Below, one piece after another: positions 43,542 to 52,553 of a stretch of DNA of 64,000 nt. Positions within the stretch are counted from its first letter, which is position 1, and the number at the start of each line of letters is the position of its first letter. The stretch comes from Lysobacterales bacterium (GTDB lineage Bacteria > Pseudomonadota > Gammaproteobacteria > Xanthomonadales > SZUA-38), in the NCBI GenBank assembly GCA_028285525.1, contig JANQOZ010000077.1, positions 1-64,000 of the forward strand, written 5' to 3'. The position numbers and the translations under genes are program-made. The notes below the pieces were generated by a model that was not told the DNA's origin, did no database searches, and was given only the letters and a program-made list of their open reading frames with translations.

Positions 43542-44960
43542 TTATCCGTTGCCCCAGAGCCTCCGCCACCAGGGAGTTTTGGGCTGCTGTTTCCAGCCGG
43601 TCAGCGACGCGGCGCTCATGCCTTCCGCCGCCATCCGGTCGCGGATTTTCCCGGCGTCTCGTCCAGTCAGGTTCGCCAGGGTTTTCGCCTCCTGATCCCA
43701 GCGTGAAACCAGCGACTCGGCATACTGTCCCGCCGCTTCACACTGACCAAAGTCGCCCCGCCAGGGGTGACGCAAGACGTAGCGCCCCTGGAAGTTCCGG
43801 CGGTCGCCGGTAATCTGGAAATCCAGGTCCTCGGGAAAGCTTTCGCCGTCGTAGCGCAGGTGAAGACGGGTCACAAACACGTCGACCCCCTGACGTGATC
43901 GCTGTTGAAAAGGACTCCCGTCGCGGCCGTCATCCAGCCACATCACGCCCAGCGACCGCAGCTCGCCCCGACTCAAGGGTTCGGCCGCGCAGGGGTCGCA
44001 CCAGGCCATGTCCCAGGCATATTCCAGGAACACCGAACGTCCGTCCGACTGCGCCACCTGATGGGTAAACAGATCGCGATAGAAGTCGCCAAACTCGTCT
44101 TTGATGTAGATCGGCACGTCCAGGTCTGAAGGCAGTTTCTGGGTTCGGTAGTTGCGGGTCTCCACCCGCCCCTGCCGGGTCAGGGCAAAGATGAACAGCT
44201 CCTGCTGACCCTCCGCGTTCACCGTACCCAGCCGGATCGGCAGCATAAAATTCTCATCCTCATAGGCAATTTGGATTGGCCGCAGCACGGACGAACCGCT
44301 GTGGCGGTCGAGCGCCACGCGGGCCACAAAAAACTTCATGCCGCGCTTCAGGTACGAGGCGACCACCTCCTCGGCCCCCGCCGGGATCCGGTAGCCGTTG
44401 TCGGTTAGCCAGCTGATGAGTCCGTCACTCTGCTCCGCCGACAGGATCAGAATGTCGTACTCGCCCACCTCGTATTCCGCTTCGATGGTGACCCTGCCAT
44501 CACCCGCGTAAACCGGGCTGGCCGATTCTATGTCAGCCCGGTTGATTCTGGAGCCCGTGACAACCACGCGGTCGAAGTCCGGACTCTGGCAGGGGTCCGG
44601 GTCGTAGTATTCGACCAGCCGCGGCGCGGTGTAGCGGTCGAGATGGTCAAGCAGCGCCGGATTCGCCACGTTGATCTGCTCGCGCAGCGGCACGTCCACC
44701 ACCGGGATCACCATGGAAAACTCAGACACGTCGCCGCGATAGTCGGCCGCCATCGTGACCACCGTGCGATCGCCATTCCGAACGAGAGCCACTTTGGACA
44801 CGTCGTTGAACAGCGTCGTGTCCGCTTGGGAAACGTAAAACCCGCAGAATGCATGGGCCGGGGCAGGCAGTAAGCAGACGCTGAGCGCAAGCAGCAGGAG
44901 CCAACCCGCCGCCTCGCGAAGGTTGGGTTTTTGGGAAGTTATACTCGTCATTTTCATCAT
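43542..44960 (-). CDS. DUF2330 family secreted protein
   Basis: 472 residues. Signal peptide ends at APAHA; mature protein starts FCGFYVSQADTTLFNDVSKVALVRNGDRTVVTMAADYRGD, the DUF2330 signature. An RPIQIAYEDENFMLPIRLG block and paired Cys (WCDPCAAEP) suggest an exported, disulfide-bonded protein. A hydrophobic Trp-rich segment at the end (PWWRRLWGNG) is seen. Function unknown. It overlaps the RnfD-like gene upstream by 4 bp (ATGA), so the pair acts together. Confidence 0.85.
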   Translation of the reverse strand: MMKMTSITSQKPNLREAAGWLLLLALSVCLLPAPAHAFCGFYVSQADTTLFNDVSKVALVRNGDRTVVTMAADYRGDVSEFSMVIPVVDVPLREQINVANPALLDHLDRYTAPRLVEYYDPDPCQSPDFDRVVVTGSRINRADIESASPVYAGDGRVTIEAEYEVGEYDILILSAEQSDGLISWLTDNGYRIPAGAEEVVASYLKRGMKFFVARVALDRHSGSSVLRPIQIAYEDENFMLPIRLGTVNAEGQQELFIFALTRQGRVETRNYRTQKLPSDLDVPIYIKDEFGDFYRDLFTHQVAQSDGRSVFLEYAWDMAWCDPCAAEPLSRGELRSLGVMWLDDGRDGSPFQQRSRQGVDVFVTRLHLRYDGESFPEDLDFQITGDRRNFQGRYVLRHPWRGDFGQCEAAGQYAESLVSRWDQEAKTLANLTGRDAGKIRDRMAAEGMSAASLTGWKQQPKTPWWRRLWGNG

Positions 44961-45847
44961 CGAACCTCCAGGTTGTTGGGCATCATCGGGCGGCGCTCAG
45001 CGGCGGCCCAGCGGAAGCGCCGGCCGGGCCACCGACGATCCAGCAGCGGCGTGAGGAGACCGACCGTCGCCAGCGCCACCAGCGGCGCGGCCTGCACGTT
45101 CGGCCCCCAGTGCAGCACCGAGGCCAGCAGCGCCACCGCCGCGGCAAACGCCATCCGGCCACGACGGCTGTCGGGCGTTGAGCGGGGATCGGTCACCATG
45201 AAAAAGGCAAAGATCAGCAGGGATCCGGTGCTGAGCTGATGCCACGCGATGGCCAGCGGGTCACCGAGCCACAGGGCGCGACCGATCGCCAGCGCGGCAA
45301 AACAGCCGAGAAAACCCAGCGCAATGTCCAGGCGGCGAGCGCTGGACAGCGTCAGCGCCGCCATGCCGAGTGCGTAGCCAGCAACTAACGAGGTTTGACC
45401 CCACTGCCCGGCGGAGATCCAGGCATGACCACCGCCGGCGAACAGCGCCGCCAGAATGCCGCTGCAGGCCGGATTAAAAAGCTGTTTGCCGTTCCAGCGA
45501 AGCAGAAGCTTCGCCCCGATCGCGAAGGCGGCCGCGGCCGCCCAGACCCAGAGTGCGTCGGCCCGCAGCAGCAGGCTGATACCGAACGCTGTGATCAACG
45601 CGGATTTCCACTGAAGCGGCGTGTGCGCTCGACCCAGCCAGCGGCGCCACCAGGCGCCAACCGCCTCGACGCCCAGCGCACCGCTCATCGCCGCAGCCAG
45701 AATCAGCGGGCTGCTTCCGAAGTCGCTGCTGAGCCAGGAGATCGAAAACAGACCGCTGAGCGCCAGCAGCTGCCAGTGTCGTGGGTCCGCGTGAAAGCGG
45801 CTTAGTGCGCACTGGAAAGTACGCAAAGGCTCTGCCGTATTGTGCAT
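44957..45847 (-). CDS. RnfD/NqrB-like membrane protein without the flavinylation Thr
   Basis: 296 residues with ~8-10 TM helices, matching RnfD/NqrB: LFNPACSGILAAL and LSTGSLLIFAFFMVTDPRSTPDSRRGRM. In RnfD the stretch reads SGATMLGAFFILTDP, with the Thr that is covalently linked to FMN; aligned residues here are TGSLLIFAFFMVTDP, so Leu replaces Thr. No other rnf/nqr subunits are adjacent. It probably transfers electrons or transports with DUF2330 rather than forming Rnf. Function unknown. Confidence 0.75.
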   Translation of the reverse strand: MHNTAEPLRTFQCALSRFHADPRHWQLLALSGLFSISWLSSDFGSSPLILAAAMSGALGVEAVGAWWRRWLGRAHTPLQWKSALITAFGISLLLRADALWVWAAAAAFAIGAKLLLRWNGKQLFNPACSGILAALFAGGGHAWISAGQWGQTSLVAGYALGMAALTLSSARRLDIALGFLGCFAALAIGRALWLGDPLAIAWHQLSTGSLLIFAFFMVTDPRSTPDSRRGRMAFAAAVALLASVLHWGPNVQAAPLVALATVGLLTPLLDRRWPGRRFRWAAAERRPMMPNNLEVR

Positions 45848-45991
45848 GGCGCCCCTCCTCGGCTACGCAGATGTAAGACCTGCCGTCGAAGGTAAGCGTC
45901 GCAGAAGCTGTGGGGTTACCGGGTAAACAATGCGTAAACTTCCGACAACCCCGGAGTAAACCGGAATTAGCCAACGGCCCGGAAAGAAGCG

Positions 45992-46016
45992 AAAAAAAGG
46001 GGGCCGAAGCCCCCTT
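45992..46016 (-). terminator. Rho-independent terminator after fructose-bisphosphate aldolase
   Basis: On the minus strand AAGGGGGC-TTCG-GCCCCCTT followed by a run of T (genomic A7 at 45992-45998): a C-rich stem with the stable UUCG tetraloop. It lies 26 bp beyond the aldolase stop and before the RnfD-like gene. Confidence 0.95.
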
Positions 46017-46041
46017 CAAAACGATTAACGCGCGGCCGGCC

Positions 46042-46938
46042 TCAGGTTGCCGAGGCGTCGAAGATCGACTGGATCGAGCTGTCCAGCATCGCGTTGAAAT
46101 CATCATCGCTCTGGCCGGCTGACAGACCTTCCGAGAGCGCTCGAGAGAAGCTGGCAACCATGCCGTTTTGACGGGACAGCCGGGCGTTGGCCTCCTCCCG
46201 GCTGTAGCCGCCAGACAGCGCGACCACCTTAATGCAGTTGGCGTGCGCAACGCAGTCGGCGTAGAGATTGTCCTGCTCCGGCAGCGTCAGCTTGAGCATG
46301 ACCAGCTGATCATCGTTCAACGAATCCAGATGCTTGATCAGGTGCTCGTGCAGGATGGATTCGGCTTCAGCCTTGTCCGGTGCGTTGATGTCGACCTCCG
46401 GCTCGATAATCGGGTGCAGCCCGGCAGCGAGGATCTGTTTGCCGATCTCAAACTGCTGCGCCACGTTGGCCACGATACCGGACGCGCTGGCGCTCTTGAT
46501 CACCGAACGCATCTTGGTGCCGAAGATTCCTTTCGCCTTGGCGCGCGCCAGCAGGTCGTCCAGGTCGGGCATCGGCTTCATCAGCTGGACGCCGTCCGCC
46601 TCGTCGGCCAGACCTTTATCGACCTTGAGAATCGGGACCACGTTTTTCACGTTCCACAGATAGCTGGCGGTGCCCTGTCCTTCAACTTCGCGATCCATCG
46701 TGTTTTCAAACAGGATCGCCGCGAGGATCCGGTCGCCGGTGAAGGCGGGACTGGTCATAATGCGGGTGCGCATTTCGTGCACCTTGGCAAACATTTCGTC
46801 ATCGCCGCTGTACTCATCTTCGCCGACGCCATAGAGGCGCAGGGCCTTGGGCGTACTGCCGCCGCTCTGGTCCAGGGCAGCGATGAAGCAGCCGTTCTGT
46901 GTTTGGATTTTCTGCAGTTGCTGGTCGTAGTCGCTCAC
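46042..46938 (-). CDS. fba: Fructose-bisphosphate aldolase class I
   Basis: 298 residues, the short bacterial class I type (S. aureus-like). Cleaves fructose 1,6-bisphosphate to DHAP and glyceraldehyde 3-phosphate using a Schiff-base Lys, here in [13 protein letters not shown], with [13 protein letters not shown] near the N-terminus, [10 protein letters not shown] and PIIEPEVDI as other conserved blocks. GTG 46936-46938 is chosen as start because GAGGG precedes it by about 6; an upstream TTG is in frame. It has its own strong terminator. Confidence 0.93.
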   Translation of the reverse strand: MSDYDQQLQKIQTQNGCFIAALDQSGGSTPKALRLYGVGEDEYSGDDEMFAKVHEMRTRIMTSPAFTGDRILAAILFENTMDREVEGQGTASYLWNVKNVVPILKVDKGLADEADGVQLMKPMPDLDDLLARAKAKGIFGTKMRSVIKSASASGIVANVAQQFEIGKQILAAGLHPIIEPEVDINAPDKAEAESILHEHLIKHLDSLNDDQLVMLKLTLPEQDNLYADCVAHANCIKVVALSGGYSREEANARLSRQNGMVASFSRALSEGLSAGQSDDDFNAMLDSSIQSIFDASAT

Positions 46939-47258
46939 GTTATCCCTCAAAATTGGTAGGCCTGAAGAAGCATCGACGCAATTCTAGGTGATCCTCAGGA
47001 CCTGAGCCATCAGGGTTTACCGCGCAGATCTTTCGCCCATTCTCGGTCACCGACCGGGCGAGCAGCCCGAAATGCTGGATCAGCACAGCAAAACCGCAGA
47101 AACGAGCGACCCGGCGAATACCGGGCGAGGTCAGCCACAGCCTTCCCTCAGGTTTTCTTCAGAAAACTTTTCGAGTTCGATCAGGCACTTCCGAGCGAGC
47201 GTGGCCATGCTGAGGTCACGTTTCGGGGGCCATCCGAACGCTGCGAGGAGAATACATC
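46939..47258. other. Intergenic region between fba and the UrrA-like gene
   Basis: 320 bases between divergent genes. It should carry both promoters, but no convincing -10/-35 pair, operator or RNA structure was found. GCGAGGAGAA just before 47259 is the ribosome site of the UrrA-like gene. Confidence 0.4.
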
Positions 47259-47588
47259 ATGCAAAAATCTACCATCACTTTTACGGGGGCCATGCTGGCC
47301 GGATTCATGAGCGTTACCCAGGCAGAGCCCAAGATCGAGGCCATCGACGTGCAGCTTCGCTACGAGGAAAGCATGTCCATGGAAGATCTATACCGCCGTA
47401 TTCAGACCAAGGCGGGCAACAGCTGCCGCAACGACCTGGTGCTGGCGCCTAAAAGCGTTCGCTATCGGCGCGAGTGCGAGAAAGAGTTTGTATCAGAGGC
47501 GGTCGACCAGTTTGGCCTTCCCGAACTGACGTCGCTCCATGATTCAAAGTCCACCGGTGAGTCGGCACGGGTCGCGGCGAAAAAGTGA
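47259..47588 (+). CDS. UrrA-like small secreted protein
   Basis: 109 residues. Signal peptide ends at SVTQA; the mature part VQLRYEESMSMEDLYRRIQTKAGNSC ... YRRECEKEFVSEAVDQF matches the UrrA pattern (V-x-Y-x-D-L ... L-Y-x-R-I ... C ... C-x3-A), with two Cys that likely form a disulfide. Members of this family have no known function. GAGGAGAA precedes the ATG. Convergent with the P450 gene. Confidence 0.7.
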   Translation: MQKSTITFTGAMLAGFMSVTQAEPKIEAIDVQLRYEESMSMEDLYRRIQTKAGNSCRNDLVLAPKSVRYRRECEKEFVSEAVDQFGLPELTSLHDSKSTGESARVAAKK

Positions 47589-47600
47589 GCCTGGCCCGAA

Positions 47601-47620
47601 GACCGTCGTCGCTGACGGTC
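47601..47620. terminator. Weak bidirectional hairpin between UrrA-like and P450 genes
   Basis: GACCGTC-GTCGCT-GACGGTC, a 7-bp stem, falls 12 bp after the UrrA-like stop and 25 bp after the P450 stop on the other strand. No T run on either side, so only a possible terminator. Confidence 0.35.
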
Positions 47621-47644
47621 ATCCAGAAGCGAACGCCTCTGTCG

Positions 47645-48886
47645 CTAGTCCGGGCTCAGCTTCACCGGCAGGCTGCTGAAACCCCGAAAGCGCGCCCGGT
47701 TACCGCGCTTCGGCTCACCAGCGAGCTCCGCTTGGGGAAACCGCTCAAAAAAGCGCGCCAGGGCCAGCTGTCCTTCAAGCCGGGCGAGCTGTTGGCCGGC
47801 GCACATGTGAGGGCCGCTGGCAAACGCCAGGTGCCGGTTCGGCGAGCGGGTGATGTCAAAATCGTTGGGGTTCTCGAACTGCGCCGGGTCTCGGTTTGCG
47901 GCGCCGATACAAAGCGTGATCTGCGTCCCGGCAAACACCCGCTGACCGCCGAGCGTGGTGTCGGCGGTACTGACGCGGTTGCCGAGCTGGTTCGGGCTGG
48001 CAAAGCGCAGCACCTCCTCCACGGCCGTCTTGATGAGCGCGGGGCGACGCAGCAACAGATCGCGCGCTGACGGCAAAGTGAGCAGCAGGTGCAGGCCGTT
48101 TCCCACGAGGTTCGTCGTGGTCTCGTGGCCGGCATTGAGAATAAAGATGCAGTTTTGCAGCAGCTCGATCTCAGTCAGTCCGTCCCGGATACCGGTCCCC
48201 TGGATCAGCCGGGTCAGCAGATCGGTGTCCGGATCGAGGGGGTGACGGCGGCGGTCCTCAATGAGCGTTTTGAGAAAGGCGAGAAAGTCCCCGACCGCGG
48301 TCTCAGCGGTCTGCTTCATGTCCTCGCTCGGGTTAGGCTCCAGGGCCGAGAGAATCGCCAGCGACCAGCCCCGCAGCGGCTCACGCTCGTCCGGCGGGAT
48401 ATTCATCAGGCTCGCAATAATCTCAATCGGAATGGCGGCGGCGAAGTCATCGATCGCATCGATGGCGCCCTGTGCCTCCGCCCGGTCCAGCAGGTCGTCC
48501 AGCAGATGGTGCAGTGCCTTTTCCATCGGGGCGATTGCGCGGGAGGTCAATGCACCAGCGACCAGGCGCCTGACCCGGGTATGTAGTGGCGGGTCGTTGA
48601 AGACGAGGCTGGTGGTGTGATGCTGATACAGCAGCGTGTGGCCAAAAACCGGTCGGAAAGCCGCTTTCTTGTCGGAGCTGAACAGCGCCGGCTGCTGGTA
48701 GACGGTGCGCAGATCGTCCCAGCGAGTCAGAAATAAACCGCCGCCTGGCAGCTCATGAACCGGCGAGAGAGACTGAAGAGCGGCATAAACGGGAAACGGA
48801 TCGTCATAGAAAGCCGGTGGCAGGCTGGCCAGATTGAAGCCCTCGACCAGAGCCTTAGGGTCTTCTCCAGGAGGAATGCTGGTCAT
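47645..48886 (-). CDS. Cytochrome P450
   Basis: 413 residues. The I-helix has LNAGHETTTNLVGNGL, the ExxR helix EEVLRFASP, and the heme loop FASGPHMCAGQQLARLE with its proximal Cys. Soluble bacterial type with no membrane anchor, so a ferredoxin partner is needed; none is adjacent. ATG 48886 (MTSIPPGEDPKAL) is used; an upstream in-frame TTG at 48943 would overlap the Ig-like protein end. Substrate unknown. Confidence 0.9.
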   Translation of the reverse strand: MTSIPPGEDPKALVEGFNLASLPPAFYDDPFPVYAALQSLSPVHELPGGGLFLTRWDDLRTVYQQPALFSSDKKAAFRPVFGHTLLYQHHTTSLVFNDPPLHTRVRRLVAGALTSRAIAPMEKALHHLLDDLLDRAEAQGAIDAIDDFAAAIPIEIIASLMNIPPDEREPLRGWSLAILSALEPNPSEDMKQTAETAVGDFLAFLKTLIEDRRRHPLDPDTDLLTRLIQGTGIRDGLTEIELLQNCIFILNAGHETTTNLVGNGLHLLLTLPSARDLLLRRPALIKTAVEEVLRFASPNQLGNRVSTADTTLGGQRVFAGTQITLCIGAANRDPAQFENPNDFDITRSPNRHLAFASGPHMCAGQQLARLEGQLALARFFERFPQAELAGEPKRGNRARFRGFSSLPVKLSPD

Positions 48887-48932
48887 TCGTCCGTCAGCGC
48901 CCGGCGGCAGGACTCGAAAAAGCGCTCCAGCC

Positions 48933-51359
48933 TCAATCTTCAAAGCCGTTTGAGAACACCCGCTCAGCCGTGCAGAAAACGGTCACTTCTACCGTACCCT
49001 GGGCCGAGGCGGCGCCGTCGCTGACCGTGTAGCTGAAGGTATCGGGCGCAGCGCCATTGTTGCAGTAGCCCGGCGAGGGTTCGTACGTGACCGACGCACC
49101 GTCAGGCGCCACGGCCGTGGTTCCGTTGACGGGCTGCGTGACGGCGCTGACGGTCAGCGTGGCGCTGTCGACGTCAGAGTCATTGGCCAGCACGTCGACC
49201 GAGGTCGGCGGGCTATCGGCGTCCAGCGACACCCCGTCGGGGGCGGCAACCGGTGAGTCGTTGACCGCGGCGAGCGTCAGGCTGACCGTCGCCTGGTCAA
49301 AATCGCCGTCGCCGTCGGTCAGCCGATAACGGAAGCTGTCCGCGCCGCTGACGTTCAGGTTTGGCAGGTATTCGAAGGAGCCGTCAGAGTTCACCGTCGC
49401 AGCGCCGCGGGTTGCTCCGGTCAAAAGGGAAAAGACGTTCCCGCCGTCAGCGCTCAGGGTGTCGTTGCCGGCCACGGTTCCGGTCAGGAGCACGTCCTCC
49501 GTGCCGTCGAAAGCGTCGTCAGCGGCGACCGGCATGTCGTCGGGCGGGGCGGTAGATGTCACCAGAAGATCGATGTTTTCGTAGCTCACCAGCGGCATGG
49601 TTTCCAGCTCGACCGGCGGCCCCTGCCAATCGGGGGACACCACCTCCAGGTTCATGACGCCCGCGGTGACCGCCAGCGAATACTGACCTGAGGCGGGGTT
49701 GGAGACCGCGGTGCTGCTGCCGTTGCCCAGAATAAACTGCCCGCCCACGGGCGCGCCGGTGTCAGCGTCGATGACCCGGCCCTCGATCGTCGAAATCGGA
49801 CCACAGACCGCCATATCGGGCCTCAACCGAGTCAACGTGTAGGAGACCGGCCCGCCCGACAGGTCCACGTCAGGGCAGTTTCGGATGCTGAAATGTCCGG
49901 GCGGAGCAAAAAACTGTACGTTACCCGCCTGACCGCACGCCCCGTAAACCGCGATGGGCGGGGCGCTGGTATCGGTCAGGTAACTGTCGCCATACACCTC
50001 GACAATCGGCTGAAAGCGCGGGTCGTCAGAGTGAAAGTGCAGGGCGCCTTGAGTGCTGTAGTAGTTGCCCGAGTAGCAGGGATCACCGACGTAGATCCAG
50101 TCGATATCCTGATCCTCGTGGAAGGTCCGGTAGCTGGAGAGCCGACCAGTCGACAGGCCCACGTCGGCCGTGAACGGGGTGTTGTCGGGCTCGTACAGAT
50201 CTTCGTTTACCGGTGGCAGCGGTTCGAGCGTGCGAGCCTCTTGCGTCGTCAGATCACCATCAAAAATGCGGATACGCGCAATGGCGCCACCCGTGTTTTC
50301 GTTGCCGTCGTCGCGCAGAAAATGCGCGGTGCCATTGGCTGGCAGGGCAATGCCCGAGTTGTCGGTAAAGCTGAAGGCCGTCTCGTCCCCGACAACACCT
50401 TCGGCCTGGCGTACCGAAAACTGAGTTGGCTGTTCGCGGATCAGCGAGACTTGTACGTAGGTGTCCTCGTCGACCGTAGCCCGGCCGGGAAGGTTCGGAT
50501 CACCGCGGTACAGCAGCACCTTGTCGTCGACATAGAGCCCCGTGTCTTCGGTGAGACCGCTCAAGTCGATCAAGCGCCTGGCGCCCTCATTGGTGTCGAT
50601 CCGCAGCAGCAGCACCATCGAATAGCTGTCCTGAGACAGCAGTTCCTTGAGGTTCAGCTGAAGCCCGGTGCCGCTGACGATGTCCAGCACGTTGCGCTCC
50701 TGCCCGAACACCAGGTCAGGGATGAATGCATTGCTACCGAGGTCTGTCAGGTCCGGGGCCCCGGCTTTGAAGCTGCCCAGCGTCTTGTCATTGATGCGAT
50801 AGTCGGCCGCCAGCGGCGCTACGGGGTTGGCAAACAACGCCGAGAAGTTGATATCAAATGCGCCGCTAACGACCGGTCCTGACGTCGGCAGAAAGGAACA
50901 GCCGCCCTGGGGAATCAGGTTCTGACCGCCGCTGTAGCTGCCGCCGTTGATCGGCACCCGAACGCAGGAAGGGAACACGATGAAGGTCAGCTCGTTGTAG
51001 GGCAGCGGCAGCGGCGGATCGAACTCGTAGACGTTGCCGCTGAGCTGGCCGACGGCAAATGCCCCGTCGCTGGACACGATGCCGTTGTTGACGAACGGCG
51101 GTGACGAAAAGAAGTAGATTTCCTGCGGGTAGCTTGCGCCGGCGGCGATGTCGAACTCGAGAAACTGCAGAAACGCGAGACCATTGGCGGCACGCGGCAG
51201 AAAAAACGGATCACCGCTGCCCTGCGCCGACGGCCGGAAACTCTGCCCGATAACGCTCTCAGAACCCGTGCCCCCGCTGTTGACCACCTGCCAGGCGCCG
51301 GTTGTATGGCAGGCCAGCAGCATGACCAGAGCCGTCGCTCGAAGGATCGATCGTTTCAT
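48933..51359 (-). CDS. Secreted Ig/cadherin-like repeat protein with LamG-like domain
   Basis: 808 residues. Signal peptide at 1-22. Residues ~200-370 resemble a concanavalin-like LamG fold (LLLRIDTNEGARRLIDLSGL). A middle region (~390-510) is a pre-peptidase-like beta-sandwich. Then come two or three Ig-like/cadherin-like repeats (ADDAFDGTEDVLLTGTVAGND; VNDSPVAAPDGVSLDADSPPTSVDVLANDSDVDSATLTVSAV). The chain ends VFSNGFED. Likely an adhesin or matrix protein; cell-surface substrate unknown. It is 10 bp before the speE stop on the same strand. Confidence 0.75.
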   Translation of the reverse strand: MKRSILRATALVMLLACHTTGAWQVVNSGGTGSESVIGQSFRPSAQGSGDPFFLPRAANGLAFLQFLEFDIAAGASYPQEIYFFSSPPFVNNGIVSSDGAFAVGQLSGNVYEFDPPLPLPYNELTFIVFPSCVRVPINGGSYSGGQNLIPQGGCSFLPTSGPVVSGAFDINFSALFANPVAPLAADYRINDKTLGSFKAGAPDLTDLGSNAFIPDLVFGQERNVLDIVSGTGLQLNLKELLSQDSYSMVLLLRIDTNEGARRLIDLSGLTEDTGLYVDDKVLLYRGDPNLPGRATVDEDTYVQVSLIREQPTQFSVRQAEGVVGDETAFSFTDNSGIALPANGTAHFLRDDGNENTGGAIARIRIFDGDLTTQEARTLEPLPPVNEDLYEPDNTPFTADVGLSTGRLSSYRTFHEDQDIDWIYVGDPCYSGNYYSTQGALHFHSDDPRFQPIVEVYGDSYLTDTSAPPIAVYGACGQAGNVQFFAPPGHFSIRNCPDVDLSGGPVSYTLTRLRPDMAVCGPISTIEGRVIDADTGAPVGGQFILGNGSSTAVSNPASGQYSLAVTAGVMNLEVVSPDWQGPPVELETMPLVSYENIDLLVTSTAPPDDMPVAADDAFDGTEDVLLTGTVAGNDTLSADGGNVFSLLTGATRGAATVNSDGSFEYLPNLNVSGADSFRYRLTDGDGDFDQATVSLTLAAVNDSPVAAPDGVSLDADSPPTSVDVLANDSDVDSATLTVSAVTQPVNGTTAVAPDGASVTYEPSPGYCNNGAAPDTFSYTVSDGAASAQGTVEVTVFCTAERVFSNGFED

Positions 51360-51369
51360 AGCTCTCAGC

Positions 51370-52215
51370 TTAGCCGCTGGTTTCGCCGAGGGAACGCTGC
51401 AGCTCCGGAGGAAGCGTGGCGGCAGCCTGGTGGATAGCGCGGCTGTAGTAACGGCAGGGTATCTGCTTATCCAGATCGCGAACCCGCGTGAGGTCCCGGC
51501 CGGCGCTGGCGAGCGTTGCGCTCCACCAGCCTGAAGGGTAGCAGGGCTGCGGAAACAGCAGATGGGTCAGCTGAATGAAGCCGGCGCGGCGAAGCCGGCG
51601 CCGGATCTGACCGAGCAGCTCAACGTGCAGCAGCGGCGATTCGCTCTGCAGGGCGAGGATTCCATCGTCAGCGAGGGCCTGGCGACAATTCTCGTAGAAT
51701 CGCTGCTCGAATAGCCCGGCCGCCATGTCGACCGGGTCGGTGCTGTCGATGATCAGAACGTCCAGTGAGTGTTGCTGACGAGCCACCCAGGCAAGCCCGT
51801 CTTCGAACTTGAGCTGCGCGCGGGGGTCAGCGTTGGCGCTGCACAGTTCTGGAAAGTACTGCTCAGACAGTCGCGTCACCCGCTCGTCGATCTCGATCTG
51901 CGTAGCTTGCGTGACCGAGTCGTGTCTCAGCACCTCCTGCAGCACGCCGCAGTCGCCGCCGCCGACGATGGCAACCTGCGAGGGCCTGTCGTGGCACGCC
52001 AGGGCCGGGTGCGACATCATCTCGTGATACAGGTAGTTCTCACGCTGGGTCACCATCCAGCAATCGTCGAGCGACATCACTCGACCAAAGCTGCGGCTTT
52101 CGAAAATCTTGATGTGTTGAAAGGGCGTGCGCTCCTCGGCCAGCAGCTCGACCATCTCGAAACCAATGGCGCTGCCGCTGTCGTGGCGTTCGTCAACCCA
52201 GAATGGCGCAGTCAT
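51370..52215 (-). CDS. speE: Spermidine synthase (polyamine aminopropyltransferase)
   Basis: 281 residues. Transfers aminopropyl from decarboxylated S-adenosylmethionine to putrescine. SLDDCWMVTQRENYLYHEMMSHPAL is the substrate-binding block, VAIVGGGDCGVLQEVLRHDSV the AdoMet-type Rossmann motif, IIDSTDPVDMAAGLFEQRFYE the catalytic-Asp region, and LPQPCYPSGWWSATLAS-like end is typical. The ATG at 52215 starts the family (MTAPFWVDERHDSG); a longer frame to 52521 has no similarity. Confidence 0.93.
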   Translation of the reverse strand: MTAPFWVDERHDSGSAIGFEMVELLAEERTPFQHIKIFESRSFGRVMSLDDCWMVTQRENYLYHEMMSHPALACHDRPSQVAIVGGGDCGVLQEVLRHDSVTQATQIEIDERVTRLSEQYFPELCSANADPRAQLKFEDGLAWVARQQHSLDVLIIDSTDPVDMAAGLFEQRFYENCRQALADDGILALQSESPLLHVELLGQIRRRLRRAGFIQLTHLLFPQPCYPSGWWSATLASAGRDLTRVRDLDKQIPCRYYSRAIHQAAATLPPELQRSLGETSG

Positions 52216-52553
52216 AAACGTTGAGTGACCAAAAGCGCGATTGTAGCGCGGCGCTTGCGTGGGTCGGGAACCGAATTGAAGCGAACGAATCAAAGTCAGA
52301 GTTCGTCCTATTAATAAAATAAACCAGAAAGCAAGCCTGGCTCGCGCGGCGCTGAGTCGAGCCGGGACACCAGGCGAAACGGCACCTGACCCGGCCAGCG
52401 CGAGTCGGTAAAATGGGGCTTCTACGGTAACTTCGCCCACCCGGGTTCGTATCTGACTGCAGACGGCCTGGGCCTGGCGCTGACTGGCGGCGCTGCCGCA
52501 GCACCCGCAGGAGGTAGTCAAACACGGCGCCGGCGCCGTGTCTGAAGGAACAG
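52216..52553. other. Intergenic region between speE and the TPR protein
   Basis: 338 bases between divergent genes, holding an AT-rich stretch (52308-52332) that could serve a speE promoter and the perfect 20-bp palindrome at 52522-52541 before the TPR gene. No recognised RNA or small gene. Confidence 0.5.
52522..52541. promoter_or_regulatory. Perfect 20-bp palindrome in the leader of the TPR gene
   Basis: ACACGGCGCCGGCGCCGTGT is fully self-complementary, 13 bp before the ATG and just before the AAGGAA ribosome site. It could be an operator or, as RNA, a stem that occludes initiation (a hairpin without a loop would form 8-9 bp). Confidence 0.45.
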
